From: Ornithinimicrobium sp. CNJ-824
GTDB taxonomy: Bacteria; Actinomycetota; Actinomycetes; Actinomycetales; Dermatophilaceae
Length of the DNA: 64,000 bases
Direction of reading: 5' to 3'
NCBI RefSeq assembly: GCF_001942405.1
Contig: NZ_MKKA01000059.1
Coordinates: forward strand, 1-64,000
Shown here: one piece after another, positions 9,285 through 17,773 of the stretch
How positions within the stretch are numbered: position 1 is the stretch's first letter
Layout of the letters: each line of letters begins with the position of its first letter
The notes under the pieces: generated by a model
Told to the model about the DNA's origin: nothing
Database searches by the model: none
What the model saw: only the letters and a program-made list of their open reading frames with translations
Translations under genes and position numbers: made by a program

Positions 9285-10545
9285 GGACCCGGCTGCCGCC
9301 GCCGCACGCCGCGCCGAGGAGCAGCTCGGCGAGCTCGACCGACTCGTCGCGGAGAACGACCGCATCCACGCCCGCGAGTGCTTCAACCTCGACCCCGCCG
9401 CCAACGTCATGAACCCTCGCGCCGAGGCGATGATGTCGGCGCACCTGGGCTCCCGGCCGTCCCTCGGCCGCCCGGGGGAGAAGTACGAGACCGGCCTGGA
9501 GGCGATCGAGCAGATCGAGGTGCTGACGTCGCGCCTGGTCGCGGAGGTCTTCGACGCCCGCCACGCGGAGATCCGGGTGCCCTCCGGCGCGATCGCCAAC
9601 CTCTACGCCTTCCTGGCCACCTGCGAGCCGGGGGACACGATCATCGCGCCACCGCCCTCGATCGGTGGCCACGTCACCCACCACGCGGGCGGCTCCGCCG
9701 GGATGTACCGCCTCCGCACCGTCCCCGCCCCCGTCGACCCCACCCGCTGCACCGTCGACGTCGACGCGCTGCGCACCCTCGCCCACGAGGTGAGGCCCAG
9801 GCTGATCACCCTCGGCGGCAGCCTCAACCTCCTGCCGCACCCGGTGGCCCAGGTCCGGGAGGTCGCCGACGAGGTGGGGGCCAAGGTCCTCTTCGACGCC
9901 GCCCACCTGTGCGGGATGGTCGCGGGCGGCACCTGGCCCCACCCGCTCCGCGAGGGGGCCCACCTGATGACCTTCAGCACCTACAAGAGCCTGGGCGGGC
10001 CGCCCGGCGGCGTCGTCGTGACCGACGACGACGAGCTCGCCCAGCGCCTCGACGCCATCGCCTTCCCCGGCCTGACCGCCAACTTCGACGTCGGCAAGAC
10101 GGCCGCCCTGGCCGTCACCATGGTCGACTGGCAGGAGCACGGATCCCGGTATGCCGCTGCGATGGTCGCCGCCGCCCGGCGCCTCGCCGAGGAGCTGGGT
10201 GCGCTCGGTGCCCCGGTCTTTCAGACCGTCGACGGGCCGACCCGTTCCCACCAGCTGGCCCTGCGGGCGGAGGCGTGGGGCGGCGGTCAGGCCGCTGCCC
10301 GGACCCTGCGACGGGCCAACCTGCTCGCCTGCGGGATCGGCCTGCCCGTGGCCCCGGTCGAGGGGGACCTGAACGGGCTGCGGCTGGGGACCCCCGAGAT
10401 CGTGCGCATCGGCCTGGACGAGGAGGACATGCCGCGGCTGGCCTCGCTGCTCGTGCGGGGGCTCGCCGGGGACCAGGGCGTGGCCGACGAGGTGACCGCG
10501 TGGCGGTCCACCCTCACCGGCGTCCACTTCGTCCACGGGGCCTGA
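9277..10545 (+). CDS. PLP-dependent enzyme related to serine hydroxymethyltransferase
   Basis: This 422-residue fold-type I PLP protein has TFSTYKSLGGPPGGVVV around the predicted Schiff-base Lys (about residue 236) and DAAHLCGMVAGG around the cofactor Asp. Both resemble SHMT (in GlyA: T-H-K-T-L-R-G-P-R-G-G). The N-terminal region (SRPSLGRPGEKYETGLEAIEQ) departs from canonical GlyA, so a threonine-aldolase-like or other beta-carbon lyase activity is possible. ATG at 9277 overlaps the end of the pterin dehydratase gene. Confidence 0.75.
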   Translation: MAEDPAAAAARRAEEQLGELDRLVAENDRIHARECFNLDPAANVMNPRAEAMMSAHLGSRPSLGRPGEKYETGLEAIEQIEVLTSRLVAEVFDARHAEIRVPSGAIANLYAFLATCEPGDTIIAPPPSIGGHVTHHAGGSAGMYRLRTVPAPVDPTRCTVDVDALRTLAHEVRPRLITLGGSLNLLPHPVAQVREVADEVGAKVLFDAAHLCGMVAGGTWPHPLREGAHLMTFSTYKSLGGPPGGVVVTDDDELAQRLDAIAFPGLTANFDVGKTAALAVTMVDWQEHGSRYAAAMVAAARRLAEELGALGAPVFQTVDGPTRSHQLALRAEAWGGGQAAARTLRRANLLACGIGLPVAPVEGDLNGLRLGTPEIVRIGLDEEDMPRLASLLVRGLAGDQGVADEVTAWRSTLTGVHFVHGA

Positions 10546-10606
10546 CCGGCCGTCGGTCCCTCGGCCCGTCGGTGGTCGTCGGCGGCCGGCCCGTCGGTCG
10601 TCGCGG

Positions 10607-10646
10607 TTGTGTCACACCGGTCGTCCGGGCGACCGCTGTGACACAA
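10607..10646. terminator. Bidirectional hairpin between convergent genes
   Basis: Perfect 10-base arms TTGTGTCACA and TGTGACACAA extend inward through CGGTCG/CGACCG after one C-C mismatch, giving a stem of about 16 pairs. It sits between two convergent genes and includes the stop codon of the glycerophosphodiesterase gene at 10612. Confidence 0.65.
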
Positions 10647-11649
10647 GAGCGGGCTGGGGCCAGCGGGCGGCAACGGTCGCGACCGCCACGTCCACGTGGT
10701 CGACGAAGAGCCCGTCGACCCCGACGTCGAGGAAGGCCGTGACCTGTCCGGCCAGGTCGCCGTGCGCCGAGGGGTCGTCCCCCGAGCGGAACGGCGGCAG
10801 CAGGAAGGTGTTCTCGGCCCGGAAGGTCCACGGGTGCACGACGAGGCCGGCGGCGTGCGCCCTCTCGACCAGCCCCGTGTCGACGAGCTCGCCGTCCTCC
10901 CCGGGGGCGAGCACCAGCTCCAGATGGGGCCCGAGCCCGTCGATCCCGGCCCGGGCGAGCCGCGTGAGGTGGGCGTCGTCGGGCGGGGCGGGCACGCCAT
11001 ACCCCTCCGGCCTGGCCAGGAGGAAGACGGTCCTGGCCCGCAGCCCCAGGCGCGTCCGCATGGCCACGAGGTTGTCCAGCTCGAAGGACTGCACGAACAC
11101 GGGTGCGTCCGCCCGGTTGAGCCCGTGCAGGTCGAGCAGGTCGACGAGCGGCTCCTCCAGGGGCACCCCGAGACCGGCGAAGTGGGTGGGGTGCTTGGTC
11201 TCCGGGTAGACGCCGATCTCGCGGTCCAGCTTCTCGGAGAGCCGCTCGCGCAGCTGCAGCACCTCGGCGAACGTCGGGACCTGCTCGGTCCGGTCGTGAC
11301 CGGCGCTGCGCGGGCGCAGGTGGGGAAGGCGCTCGACGGCCCGCAGCGTGCGCAGCTCGGCCAGGGTGAGGTCCTCGACGAACCAGCCGGTCCGCTCGAG
11401 GCCGTCGACCTCCTTCGTCGTGCGGCGGTCGGCCAGCTCCCGGTGCCGGGCGACGTCGGTGGTGAAGGTGATCTCGCTCTCGTGCCGGGCGACGAGCACC
11501 CCGTCCCGGGTGGCGACCAGGTCGGGCTCGAGATCGTCCGCCCCCAGCCGGGCCGCCAGCTCGTAGGCGCCGAGGGTGTGCTCGGGGCGGTAGCCGCTGG
11601 CGCCCCGGTGACCGATCACGAGGGGGCGTGCGGGCGGCCGGGAGGTCAC
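10612..11649 (-). CDS. glpQ: Glycerophosphodiester phosphodiesterase
   Basis: This 345-residue protein has the GDPD signature: HRGASGYRPEHTLGAYELA near residue 14, then DDLEPDLVATRDGVLVARHE, which supplies the ExD metal ligands and second catalytic His. Later PETKHPTHF and FVDHVDVA fit the TIM barrel. It hydrolyses glycerophosphodiesters to glycerol-3-phosphate and an alcohol. No signal peptide is seen, so it is probably cytosolic. The GTG start at 11649 has GGAGG directly adjacent, which is short spacing; the exact start is uncertain. Confidence 0.85.
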   Translation of the reverse strand: MTSRPPARPLVIGHRGASGYRPEHTLGAYELAARLGADDLEPDLVATRDGVLVARHESEITFTTDVARHRELADRRTTKEVDGLERTGWFVEDLTLAELRTLRAVERLPHLRPRSAGHDRTEQVPTFAEVLQLRERLSEKLDREIGVYPETKHPTHFAGLGVPLEEPLVDLLDLHGLNRADAPVFVQSFELDNLVAMRTRLGLRARTVFLLARPEGYGVPAPPDDAHLTRLARAGIDGLGPHLELVLAPGEDGELVDTGLVERAHAAGLVVHPWTFRAENTFLLPPFRSGDDPSAHGDLAGQVTAFLDVGVDGLFVDHVDVAVATVAARWPQPALVSQRSPGRPV

Positions 11650-11726
11650 CCTCCGACCGTAGGCCGCCCGGGTGGACGCGAGGTGTCGACACGGCGTCCG
11701 GCCGACGAACGGACCGGCCCACCTCG

Positions 11727-11732
11727 TAGCCT
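11727..11732 (+). promoter_or_regulatory. -10 element, probable leaderless start
   Basis: TAGCCT lies exactly six bases before the ATG at 11739, placing the transcription start at the start codon. The intervening GGGGGA could instead be a very close ribosome site. Confidence 0.5.
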
Positions 11733-11738
11733 GGGGGA

Positions 11739-12212
11739 ATGGCGGCCGACCGACGGACCACGCTGCTCGTGGTGCACCACACGCCCTCGCCGGGGATGCA
11801 GGCGATGCTCGAGGCGGTCCTGGCGGGGGCCCGCGACGAGCAGATCGAGGGCGTCGACGTCGTCGTCCGGCCGGCGCTGACGGCAGGGGTGGTCGACGTG
11901 CTGGAGGCCGACGCCTACCTGCTGGGCACCCCCGCCAACATCGGCTACCTCTCCGGGGCGCTCAAGCACTTCTTCGACCAGATCTACTACCCGTGCCTGC
12001 AGGAGACGACGGGCCGCCCGTTCGCGGCCTACGTCCACGGCAACGAGGGGCTCGAGGGGGCCGTGCGGGCGCTCCGCGGCATCACCACCGCGCTCGGCTG
12101 GGAGCCCGTCGCCCCCGTCCTGGAGTTGACGGGGCAGCCGGACGCGCAGGACCTGGCCGCGTGCGGGGAGCTGGGCGCGGTGCTGGCGGCCACGGTCATG
12201 CCGGAGGACTGA
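11739..12212 (+). CDS. Flavodoxin-fold / NAD(P)H-dependent FMN reductase-like protein
   Basis: This 157-residue protein has a Rossmann-type N-terminus (TLLVVHHTPSPGMQAMLEAV), the FMN-loop-like YLLGTPANIGYLSGALKHFF, and a downstream FAAYVHGNEG strand-turn. The arrangement fits the flavodoxin/WrbA-like superfamily. Redox partner and substrate are unknown. The gene is convergent with the alpha/beta hydrolase pair and overlaps it by 17 bases. Confidence 0.75.
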   Translation: MAADRRTTLLVVHHTPSPGMQAMLEAVLAGARDEQIEGVDVVVRPALTAGVVDVLEADAYLLGTPANIGYLSGALKHFFDQIYYPCLQETTGRPFAAYVHGNEGLEGAVRALRGITTALGWEPVAPVLELTGQPDAQDLAACGELGAVLAATVMPED

Positions 12213-12897
12213 GGGCCTCCTCGACCGCCGCGAGCAGCTCGCGGCTGGCCAGGATCCGGAAGTGCCCCTGCACGGGCAGCTCGACGTTCGTGGCCCCCTC
12301 GAGGCGGGACCCGCCGGGGATGTGGGGGTCGAACTCGCCCCAGATCGAGGTGATCCGCCCGTTCACCCGCAGCTCCTCGGCCAGCAGCCGCACGGTCGGG
12401 TCGCCGGGGGAGAAGGCCCGCACCGACGGCACGAGGAAGAACCGGGCGTAGACCGAACCGCCGAACGGCGTGGCGACCGCGACCATCCGGTCGATCCGCC
12501 GCCCGGGGTCCAGGTGCGCCATCGCGTACTTGCCCACCAGGCCGCCCTTGCTGTGCGCGACCACGACCACGTCGCGCAGGTCGTGCTCCTCCAGGTATGC
12601 CGCGACGGCCTCCGCGCTGGCGCGGACGGGGGCGGTGTTCCAGCGGAGCCGGTCGACGACGTGGACGGGATGCCCGAGGCCGTGCAGCCGGTCGGCGAGC
12701 GGCCGCAGGAACTGCCACCGCTCGTAGACGCCCGGGACCAGGACGACCGGCGGCCGGGCGGGCCCTGCGGGGTCCGGGTAGCCGGCGGGGTCGGCCGGGC
12801 GGAGCAGGCCGGACGTCTGCCGGCCGGCGGCGTAGGCGTAGTCGAGCACCCAGGCCCGGCCACGGCCGAGGACCGCCCGCACCGCCCGCCGGATCAC
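12196..12897 (-). CDS. Alpha/beta hydrolase, lipase/EstA-like
   Basis: This is a 233-residue protein. PPVVLVPGVYERW is the oxyanion strand, VVVVAHSKGGLVG carries the nucleophile Ser (Lys replaces the usual variable residue), and a C-terminal GHFRI supplies a candidate His. The order fits small bacterial triacylglycerol-lipase/esterase-type proteins. The GTG start at 12897 forms a GTGA overlap with the upstream hydrolase gene, so the two are translationally coupled. Confidence 0.8.
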   Translation of the reverse strand: MIRRAVRAVLGRGRAWVLDYAYAAGRQTSGLLRPADPAGYPDPAGPARPPVVLVPGVYERWQFLRPLADRLHGLGHPVHVVDRLRWNTAPVRASAEAVAAYLEEHDLRDVVVVAHSKGGLVGKYAMAHLDPGRRIDRMVAVATPFGGSVYARFFLVPSVRAFSPGDPTVRLLAEELRVNGRITSIWGEFDPHIPGGSRLEGATNVELPVQGHFRILASRELLAAVEEALSPPA

Positions 12898-13691
12898 CGG
12901 ACCGTGCCCGCCACGTCCTCGCCCGCCACGTCCTCGCCCGCCACGGTGGCCCCCCGGAGACCGTGGAGCACGATCTGCTCCGCCACCTCGTCCGGGCGGG
13001 TGAACATCACCGCATGGGCGCCTGGGACCTCCACGAGCCGCCCGTCCGGCGCCAGCCTGGCCAGCTGGTCGGCCCAGTCGTGCGGGGCGACCGGGTCGCG
13101 GTCGCCGCGGACCACGAGCAGCGGCACCGGCAGCCGGACGGCGGCCTCCTCGGTGCGGTAGTCGAGCATGAGCGGGACGGTCTCCAGGTAGCGCCGCGGG
13201 CCGGTGCGCAGCCAGTCGCGCACCAGGGCCGCGACGGTCGACGGCGTCTCGACGAACAGGTCGGCCAGCAGCCGCATCCCCTGGCGGCTGGCGGACCGGG
13301 CGCCCGGGTCCACGACCCCGGCGACCGCCACGACCGGGCCCACGACGTCCGGACCCTGCAGGGCCGCCTCAACCACGACCTGGGCGCCCATGGAGTGGCC
13401 GACGAGGACCGGCCGGGTCATCCCGGTCCTGCGGACGTAGGCGAGGACCACCGCGGCCAGCTGCTCGACGGTCAGCGGCTGATCGGGCGTGGGCGCGTCC
13501 CCGAACCCGGGCAGCTCGAGCACGTGCACCCCGCCGGAGCCGGCGAGGGACTCGGCCAGCGGGGTGAGGTAGTGGCGGCCCATCCCGATGCCGTGCACGA
13601 GGACGTGCTGCTGGTCGGTGTCCGGCCCCAGCCGGTGGACGTGGGTCGTGGTCCCGGCGTGCTCGAACTCGACCACCGACCGCCACCGCAT
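12894..13691 (-). CDS. Alpha/beta fold hydrolase
   Basis: This is a 265-residue protein with LVHGIGMGRHYLTPLAESL (oxyanion loop), LVGHSMGAQV (nucleophile Ser in GxSxG), RGDRDPVAPHDW (acid Asp) and GAHAVMFTRPDEVA (His). This is a complete catalytic triad of the haloperoxidase/epoxide-hydrolase-like class. The substrate is unknown. The C-terminus carries a short repeat (VAGEDVAGEDVAG). ATG at 13691 is the first gene of a two-gene operon. Confidence 0.85.
   Translation of the reverse strand: MRWRSVVEFEHAGTTTHVHRLGPDTDQQHVLVHGIGMGRHYLTPLAESLAGSGGVHVLELPGFGDAPTPDQPLTVEQLAAVVLAYVRRTGMTRPVLVGHSMGAQVVVEAALQGPDVVGPVVAVAGVVDPGARSASRQGMRLLADLFVETPSTVAALVRDWLRTGPRRYLETVPLMLDYRTEEAAVRLPVPLLVVRGDRDPVAPHDWADQLARLAPDGRLVEVPGAHAVMFTRPDEVAEQIVLHGLRGATVAGEDVAGEDVAGTVR
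12906..12945. repeat. 15-bp tandem repeat at the 3' end of a hydrolase gene
   Basis: Two full copies and a partial third copy of a 15-base unit (GCCCGCCACGTCCTC) encode the repeated VAGED residues. The unit length keeps the frame. Confidence 0.85.
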
Positions 13692-13798
13692 GGTGGGCGA
13701 CTCTACCGGCCGGTAACGCAGGGTCGGCCCCCCGCGGGGGAACAAGGGCGCCCGGCGACCGGTTGACCAGTCCCTCGCCCCACGACCCGGAGGACCGC

Positions 13799-14529
13799 GT
13801 GCCCCGACCCGCCGACACCCGCCCCGCCGACACCCCGTCCGCGCCGGCCGTCCCCGCGCTGCCGCCCGTCGCCGACCAGGCCGAACGGCTGGTCGCCCTG
13901 GGGGTGCACGAGCTCGCCGGGCTGACGGCCGAGGAGCTCCGCGCCGAGGCCGCCCGGCTGGCCGCCGACCTGCCGGGTCCGGGACACCCGCGGGGTCCGG
14001 GACACTCGGTGGAGGCCCTGCTCGTCGTCTCCTCCCAGATCGTCCCGCCGTCGGCGCTCGCCCCGCTGATGCGGCTGCCCGTGCGGGGAGGGGAGCGGTC
14101 CGGCTTCGTCGTCGAGGACATGACCGACGTCGACGACTTCGCCCCCGTCGACGGGATCGAGGTGCCCGAGGGACCGCTCTACCTCGTCCTGTCGCCCGAC
14201 CGCGGCGACGACCTGGCCAACTGGTCCCCCGAGGAGGCCCTTCCCGAGCTCGCCCGCCGCGGCCGCAGCCCGCTGCTGCTCGCCGAGGGCGTCCACTGGG
14301 CCCTGCAGCGCCCGGCGTCGTCGCCGACAACCACTGCTACATGACGATCGGCTCCCGCCGGCGCAAGGACGACGGCCGCCTCGACAGCCGCACCCCGGCC
14401 GTCTGGATCTCCCGCGGCACCGGCCGCGACGGCCGCGAGCGCCGCGGCGCCCCCAAGGTCGGCTGGTGCTGGGCCGGCAACCGGCACACCTGGCTGGGGT
14501 TCGCCTCGGCCACGGGGCGCCGGGGCTGA
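13799..14529 (+). CDS. DUF5701 family protein (one apparent frameshift)
   Basis: After repair this is about 243 residues, matching actinobacterial DUF5701 proteins, with the C-terminal motif GWCWAGNRHTWLGFASA. Function is unknown. The frame breaks near 14315: CGCCCGGCGTC needs one more G (CCC GGG C), which links ALQRPG to VVADNHCYMTIGSRR. GTG at 13799 has GGAGG five bases upstream and is preferred over a TTG at 13763. Confidence 0.8.
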
Positions 14530-14550
14530 GCCGCGCCGCACCCCACCGCA

Positions 14551-14556
14551 TACCCT
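14551..14556 (+). promoter_or_regulatory. -10 element of a leaderless coaE transcript
   Basis: TACCCT is separated by exactly six bases (GACCCC) from the ATG at 14563, and no Shine-Dalgarno is present. Confidence 0.6.
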
Positions 14557-14562
14557 GACCCC

Positions 14563-15501
14563 ATGCTGTGGGTCGGACTGTCGGGTGGGATCGGGTCGGG
14601 CAAGTCCACCGTCTCCGCGCGCCTGGCCGAGCACGGGGCGGTCGTCGTGGACGCGGACCGGGTGGCGCGCGAGGTGGTGGAGCCCGGTATGCCGGCGCTC
14701 GCCGAGATCCGGGAGCGCTTCGGCCCGCAGGTGGTCGGGGAGGAGGGGGTCCTCGACCGGGCGGCCCTGGGCCAGGTCGTCTTCGCCGACGAGCAGGCCC
14801 GCCGTGACCTGGAGTCCATCACCCACCCCCGGATCGCCGAGCGGACCCTCGAGCTGGTCTCGGACGCCCCGGCCGACGCCGTCGTCGTGCACGACATCCC
14901 CCTGCTGGTGGAGCTGGACCGCGCGGCCGACTACGCGCTGACCGTCGTCGTCGACGTGCCGGCCGACGAGCGGCTCCGCCGGCTGGTCGAGCTGCGCGCG
15001 ATGGACCCGGACCAGGTCAGGGCACGCATCGGTGCCCAGGCGACCGACGAGCAGCGCGCGGCCGCCGCCGACGTGCTGCTCGACAACTCCGGCACGGTCG
15101 AGGACCTCCACCGCGCGGTGGACCGGCTCTGGGAGGGCCGGCTCGCGCCCTTCGAGGAGAACCTGCGGCACGGCTGGTCCTCCTGGGAGGAGCTGGCCGA
15201 CGGGGCCACGCCGACCGAGAACGGGCGTTGCCGGGCCAGGGCCGAACGCTCGCTGCGCCGGATCGCCGGCGTGGTCGGGGGGCAGGGAAGGGTCACGGCG
15301 CTGCGCTGCGAGGGCGACTGCGGGGGGCGGTGCGAGCTGGTGCTGCCGGTGCCCGCGGACGCCGACCTGCAGGACCCCGCCGTCGTCCGTCGGCTCGCCA
15401 GGGTCGGCTTCGTGGTCGACCGGGGGCTGGTCCTGGGCGCGGACCCCCGCTGGCAGGTCCGGTGCCGGGTGGAGGAATCCTCCCCGGGCCCTGGCGCCTG
15501 A
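14563..15501 (+). CDS. coaE: Dephospho-CoA kinase with C-terminal extension
   Basis: This is a 312-residue protein. The first 200 residues are CoaE: P-loop GLSGGIGSGKSTVSARL (residues 5-21), DADRVAREVVEPGMPAL, and HDIPLLVEL. It phosphorylates dephospho-CoA in the last step of CoA synthesis. Residues about 205-312 form an extra domain in the position where many actinobacterial CoaE proteins carry a GrpB/UPF0157 domain. The copy here is short and contains a small Cys cluster (CEGDCGGRC), so it is either divergent or different. Start by the leaderless -10 spacing. Confidence 0.92.
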   Translation: MLWVGLSGGIGSGKSTVSARLAEHGAVVVDADRVAREVVEPGMPALAEIRERFGPQVVGEEGVLDRAALGQVVFADEQARRDLESITHPRIAERTLELVSDAPADAVVVHDIPLLVELDRAADYALTVVVDVPADERLRRLVELRAMDPDQVRARIGAQATDEQRAAAADVLLDNSGTVEDLHRAVDRLWEGRLAPFEENLRHGWSSWEELADGATPTENGRCRARAERSLRRIAGVVGGQGRVTALRCEGDCGGRCELVLPVPADADLQDPAVVRRLARVGFVVDRGLVLGADPRWQVRCRVEESSPGPGA

Positions 15502-15595
15502 GTCCTACGCGGAGTAGTCTGCTGGGTCACTCCCCGACTCCGGCGTTGGGGGCCGGGGCCGGGGTCTGTCCTCCGACCTGTCCGAGGTGGTCCCG

Positions 15596-17743
15596 ATGCA
15601 CCAGGTATCCCGCCGTTCCTTCCTCACCTGGACGGCCGTGGGCACGCTCGCCCTCGTCGTCACCGACCCGGTCACCGGCGTGCGCCGGGTCGTGGCCGAG
15701 GAGCTGCCGGGGGGCACGCTCCCGGCCGGCGACATCCGGCCGTTCGCCTCGCCCCTGCTCGTGCCGCCGACCATGCCGCGCACGCGACGCAGCGGAGCGA
15801 AGGGCGGCCCCGTCGACCACTACGACATCTCGGTGCGGCAGTTCGCCCAGCAGATGCTGCCCGAGGAGCACCCGGCGACGACCGTCTGGGGCTACGGGCC
15901 GGCCGACGGAGGGGTGGGCCGGCGGCTCCACCACGCCCCGTCGATGACGATCGAGGCGGAGCACGGCGTCCCGGTGCGGATCCGGTGGGTCAACGACCTC
16001 GTCGACGACCAGGGCCGGCCCGGCCCCACCTGCTGCCCGTCGACCCCACCCTGCACTGGGCCAACCCCGACCTGCGGCCGGGGCCGGGGCCGGACGGCGT
16101 GCCGCGCACCGACGTACGTCCCGATTTCTCCGGCCTGACCTACGTGCCGCCGGGCGAGCCCGTGGACCCGGACACCCAGTACTCCACCTACCAGGGCCCG
16201 GTCCCGATGGTCGTCCACCTGCACGGGGCGATGGGCATGGGCGACGAGTCCGACGGCTACCCGGAGGCCTGGTACCTCCCGGACGCGTGGGACCTCGGCG
16301 AGCACGCCGAGCACGGCACCTGGTACGAGTTCTTCGCCCGCCGGTCCCTCCAGCGCTACGGCGAGATGTGGCGGCGCGGCGAGCAGGTCGCCCACTACCC
16401 CAACGACAACCGCGACTCCACCCTGTGGTTCCACGACCACACCCTGGGCATCACCCGGCTCAACGTGTATGCCGGGCCCGCCGGGTTCTACCTCCTGCGG
16501 GGAGGCCCGCACGGCGAGGACGAGGTCACCGACGCCCGGACCGGCCGGCGCGCGGTGCTGCCGGCCAAGGCCCCGGCCAGTGCGCGCGGCCGGGGTCGGG
16601 TGCCGACCTACGAGCTGCCGCTGGCGATCCAGGACCGCTCGTTCAACGCCGACGGGTCGCTGTTCTACCCGGACACCAGGGCCTTCTTCGACGGCTACGA
16701 GGGTCCCTACGTGCCCGACAGCCCCATCCATCCAGTCTGGAACCCGGAGTTCTTCGGGAACACGCTCATCGTCAACGGCCGGACGTGGCCCTTCCACGAG
16801 GTCGAGCAGCGGCGCTACCGGCTGCGGCTGCTCAACGGCTGCGGCTCGCGCTTCCTCATCCTCGACCTCTCTGGCATCCCCGGGGTCAGGGCCCACCAGA
16901 TCGGCAACGACGGCGGCTTCCTGCCCGCGCCGCACGACCTGGCGCAGGACGGCCTGCGTCTGCTGATGGCCCCGGCCGAGCGGGCGGATGTCATCCTCGA
17001 CCTCACGGACGTGCCCGTCGGCGAGCACGTCATCACCAACCTGGGCCCGGACGAGCCGTACGGGGGAGGGGAGCCCGGCGTGGACTTCGACCCGGCCGAC
17101 CCGACCACCACCGGTCGGGTGATGCAGCTGCGCGTCGTCCCGGCCACCGGTCGCGACCGGACCACCCCCGCCGAGCACCTGCAGCTGCCCGGCCTCCCCG
17201 CGGACGGGACCGCCGTGCGCACGCGCAAGCTCGCCCTGCTGGAGCACATGCACGCCGTCGACGACCACGAGGTGGAGGAGGGCGAGGCGCCCGCCGCCGC
17301 ACTCCTGGGCGTGATGCGGCCGCACGAGGGCAAGGGGCTGGAGGCGCACCCGCTGACCTGGGCCGACCCGGTGACCGAGAACCCCGACGTCGGCGACACG
17401 GAGGAGTGGGAGATCTACAACCTCACGGCCGACGCCCACCCGGTGCACGTCCACGAGACCCCCGTTCCAGGTCCTGGAGCGGCGGGAGATCACGGTGGAG
17501 GAGGCCGAGTACGTCACCGACGTCGGCGGCCCGCTGCCGGTCCCGCCCGGCGACCGCGGCCTGAAGGACACGGTCATCTCCTATCCGGGCACGATGACGC
17601 GGATCCGGATGACCTTCCGCAACCCCGGCCAGTTCGTCTGGCACTGCCACGTGCTCGAGCACGAGGACAACGAGATGATGCGGCCCTACCGGGTCGGCCC
17701 GGAGCAGAAGGGGCAGCCGGTGGACGGGATGCCGCACCACTGA
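15596..17743 (+). CDS. Tat-exported multicopper oxidase, CotA/bilirubin-oxidase-like (two apparent frameshifts)
   Basis: About 715 residues after repair. The N-terminus (SRRSFLTWTAVGTLALVV) is a twin-arginine signal peptide. All four copper-ligand clusters are visible: HLHG near 207, HDH near 278, HPVHVH near 614 and HCHVLEHEDNEMM near 682. The last carries the type 1 Cys and axial Met. The spacing resembles CotA-type spore-coat laccase/bilirubin oxidases. The frame breaks near 16030 (one C short in a C run before HLLPVDPTLHW) and near 17463 (one C too many in CCCCC before FQVLERR). ATG at 15596 follows AGGTGG. Substrate may be phenolics, bilirubin or metal ions. Confidence 0.9.
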
Positions 17744-17773
17744 CGGCGGTGGCGCGGCCCGCCCGTCCGGCGT

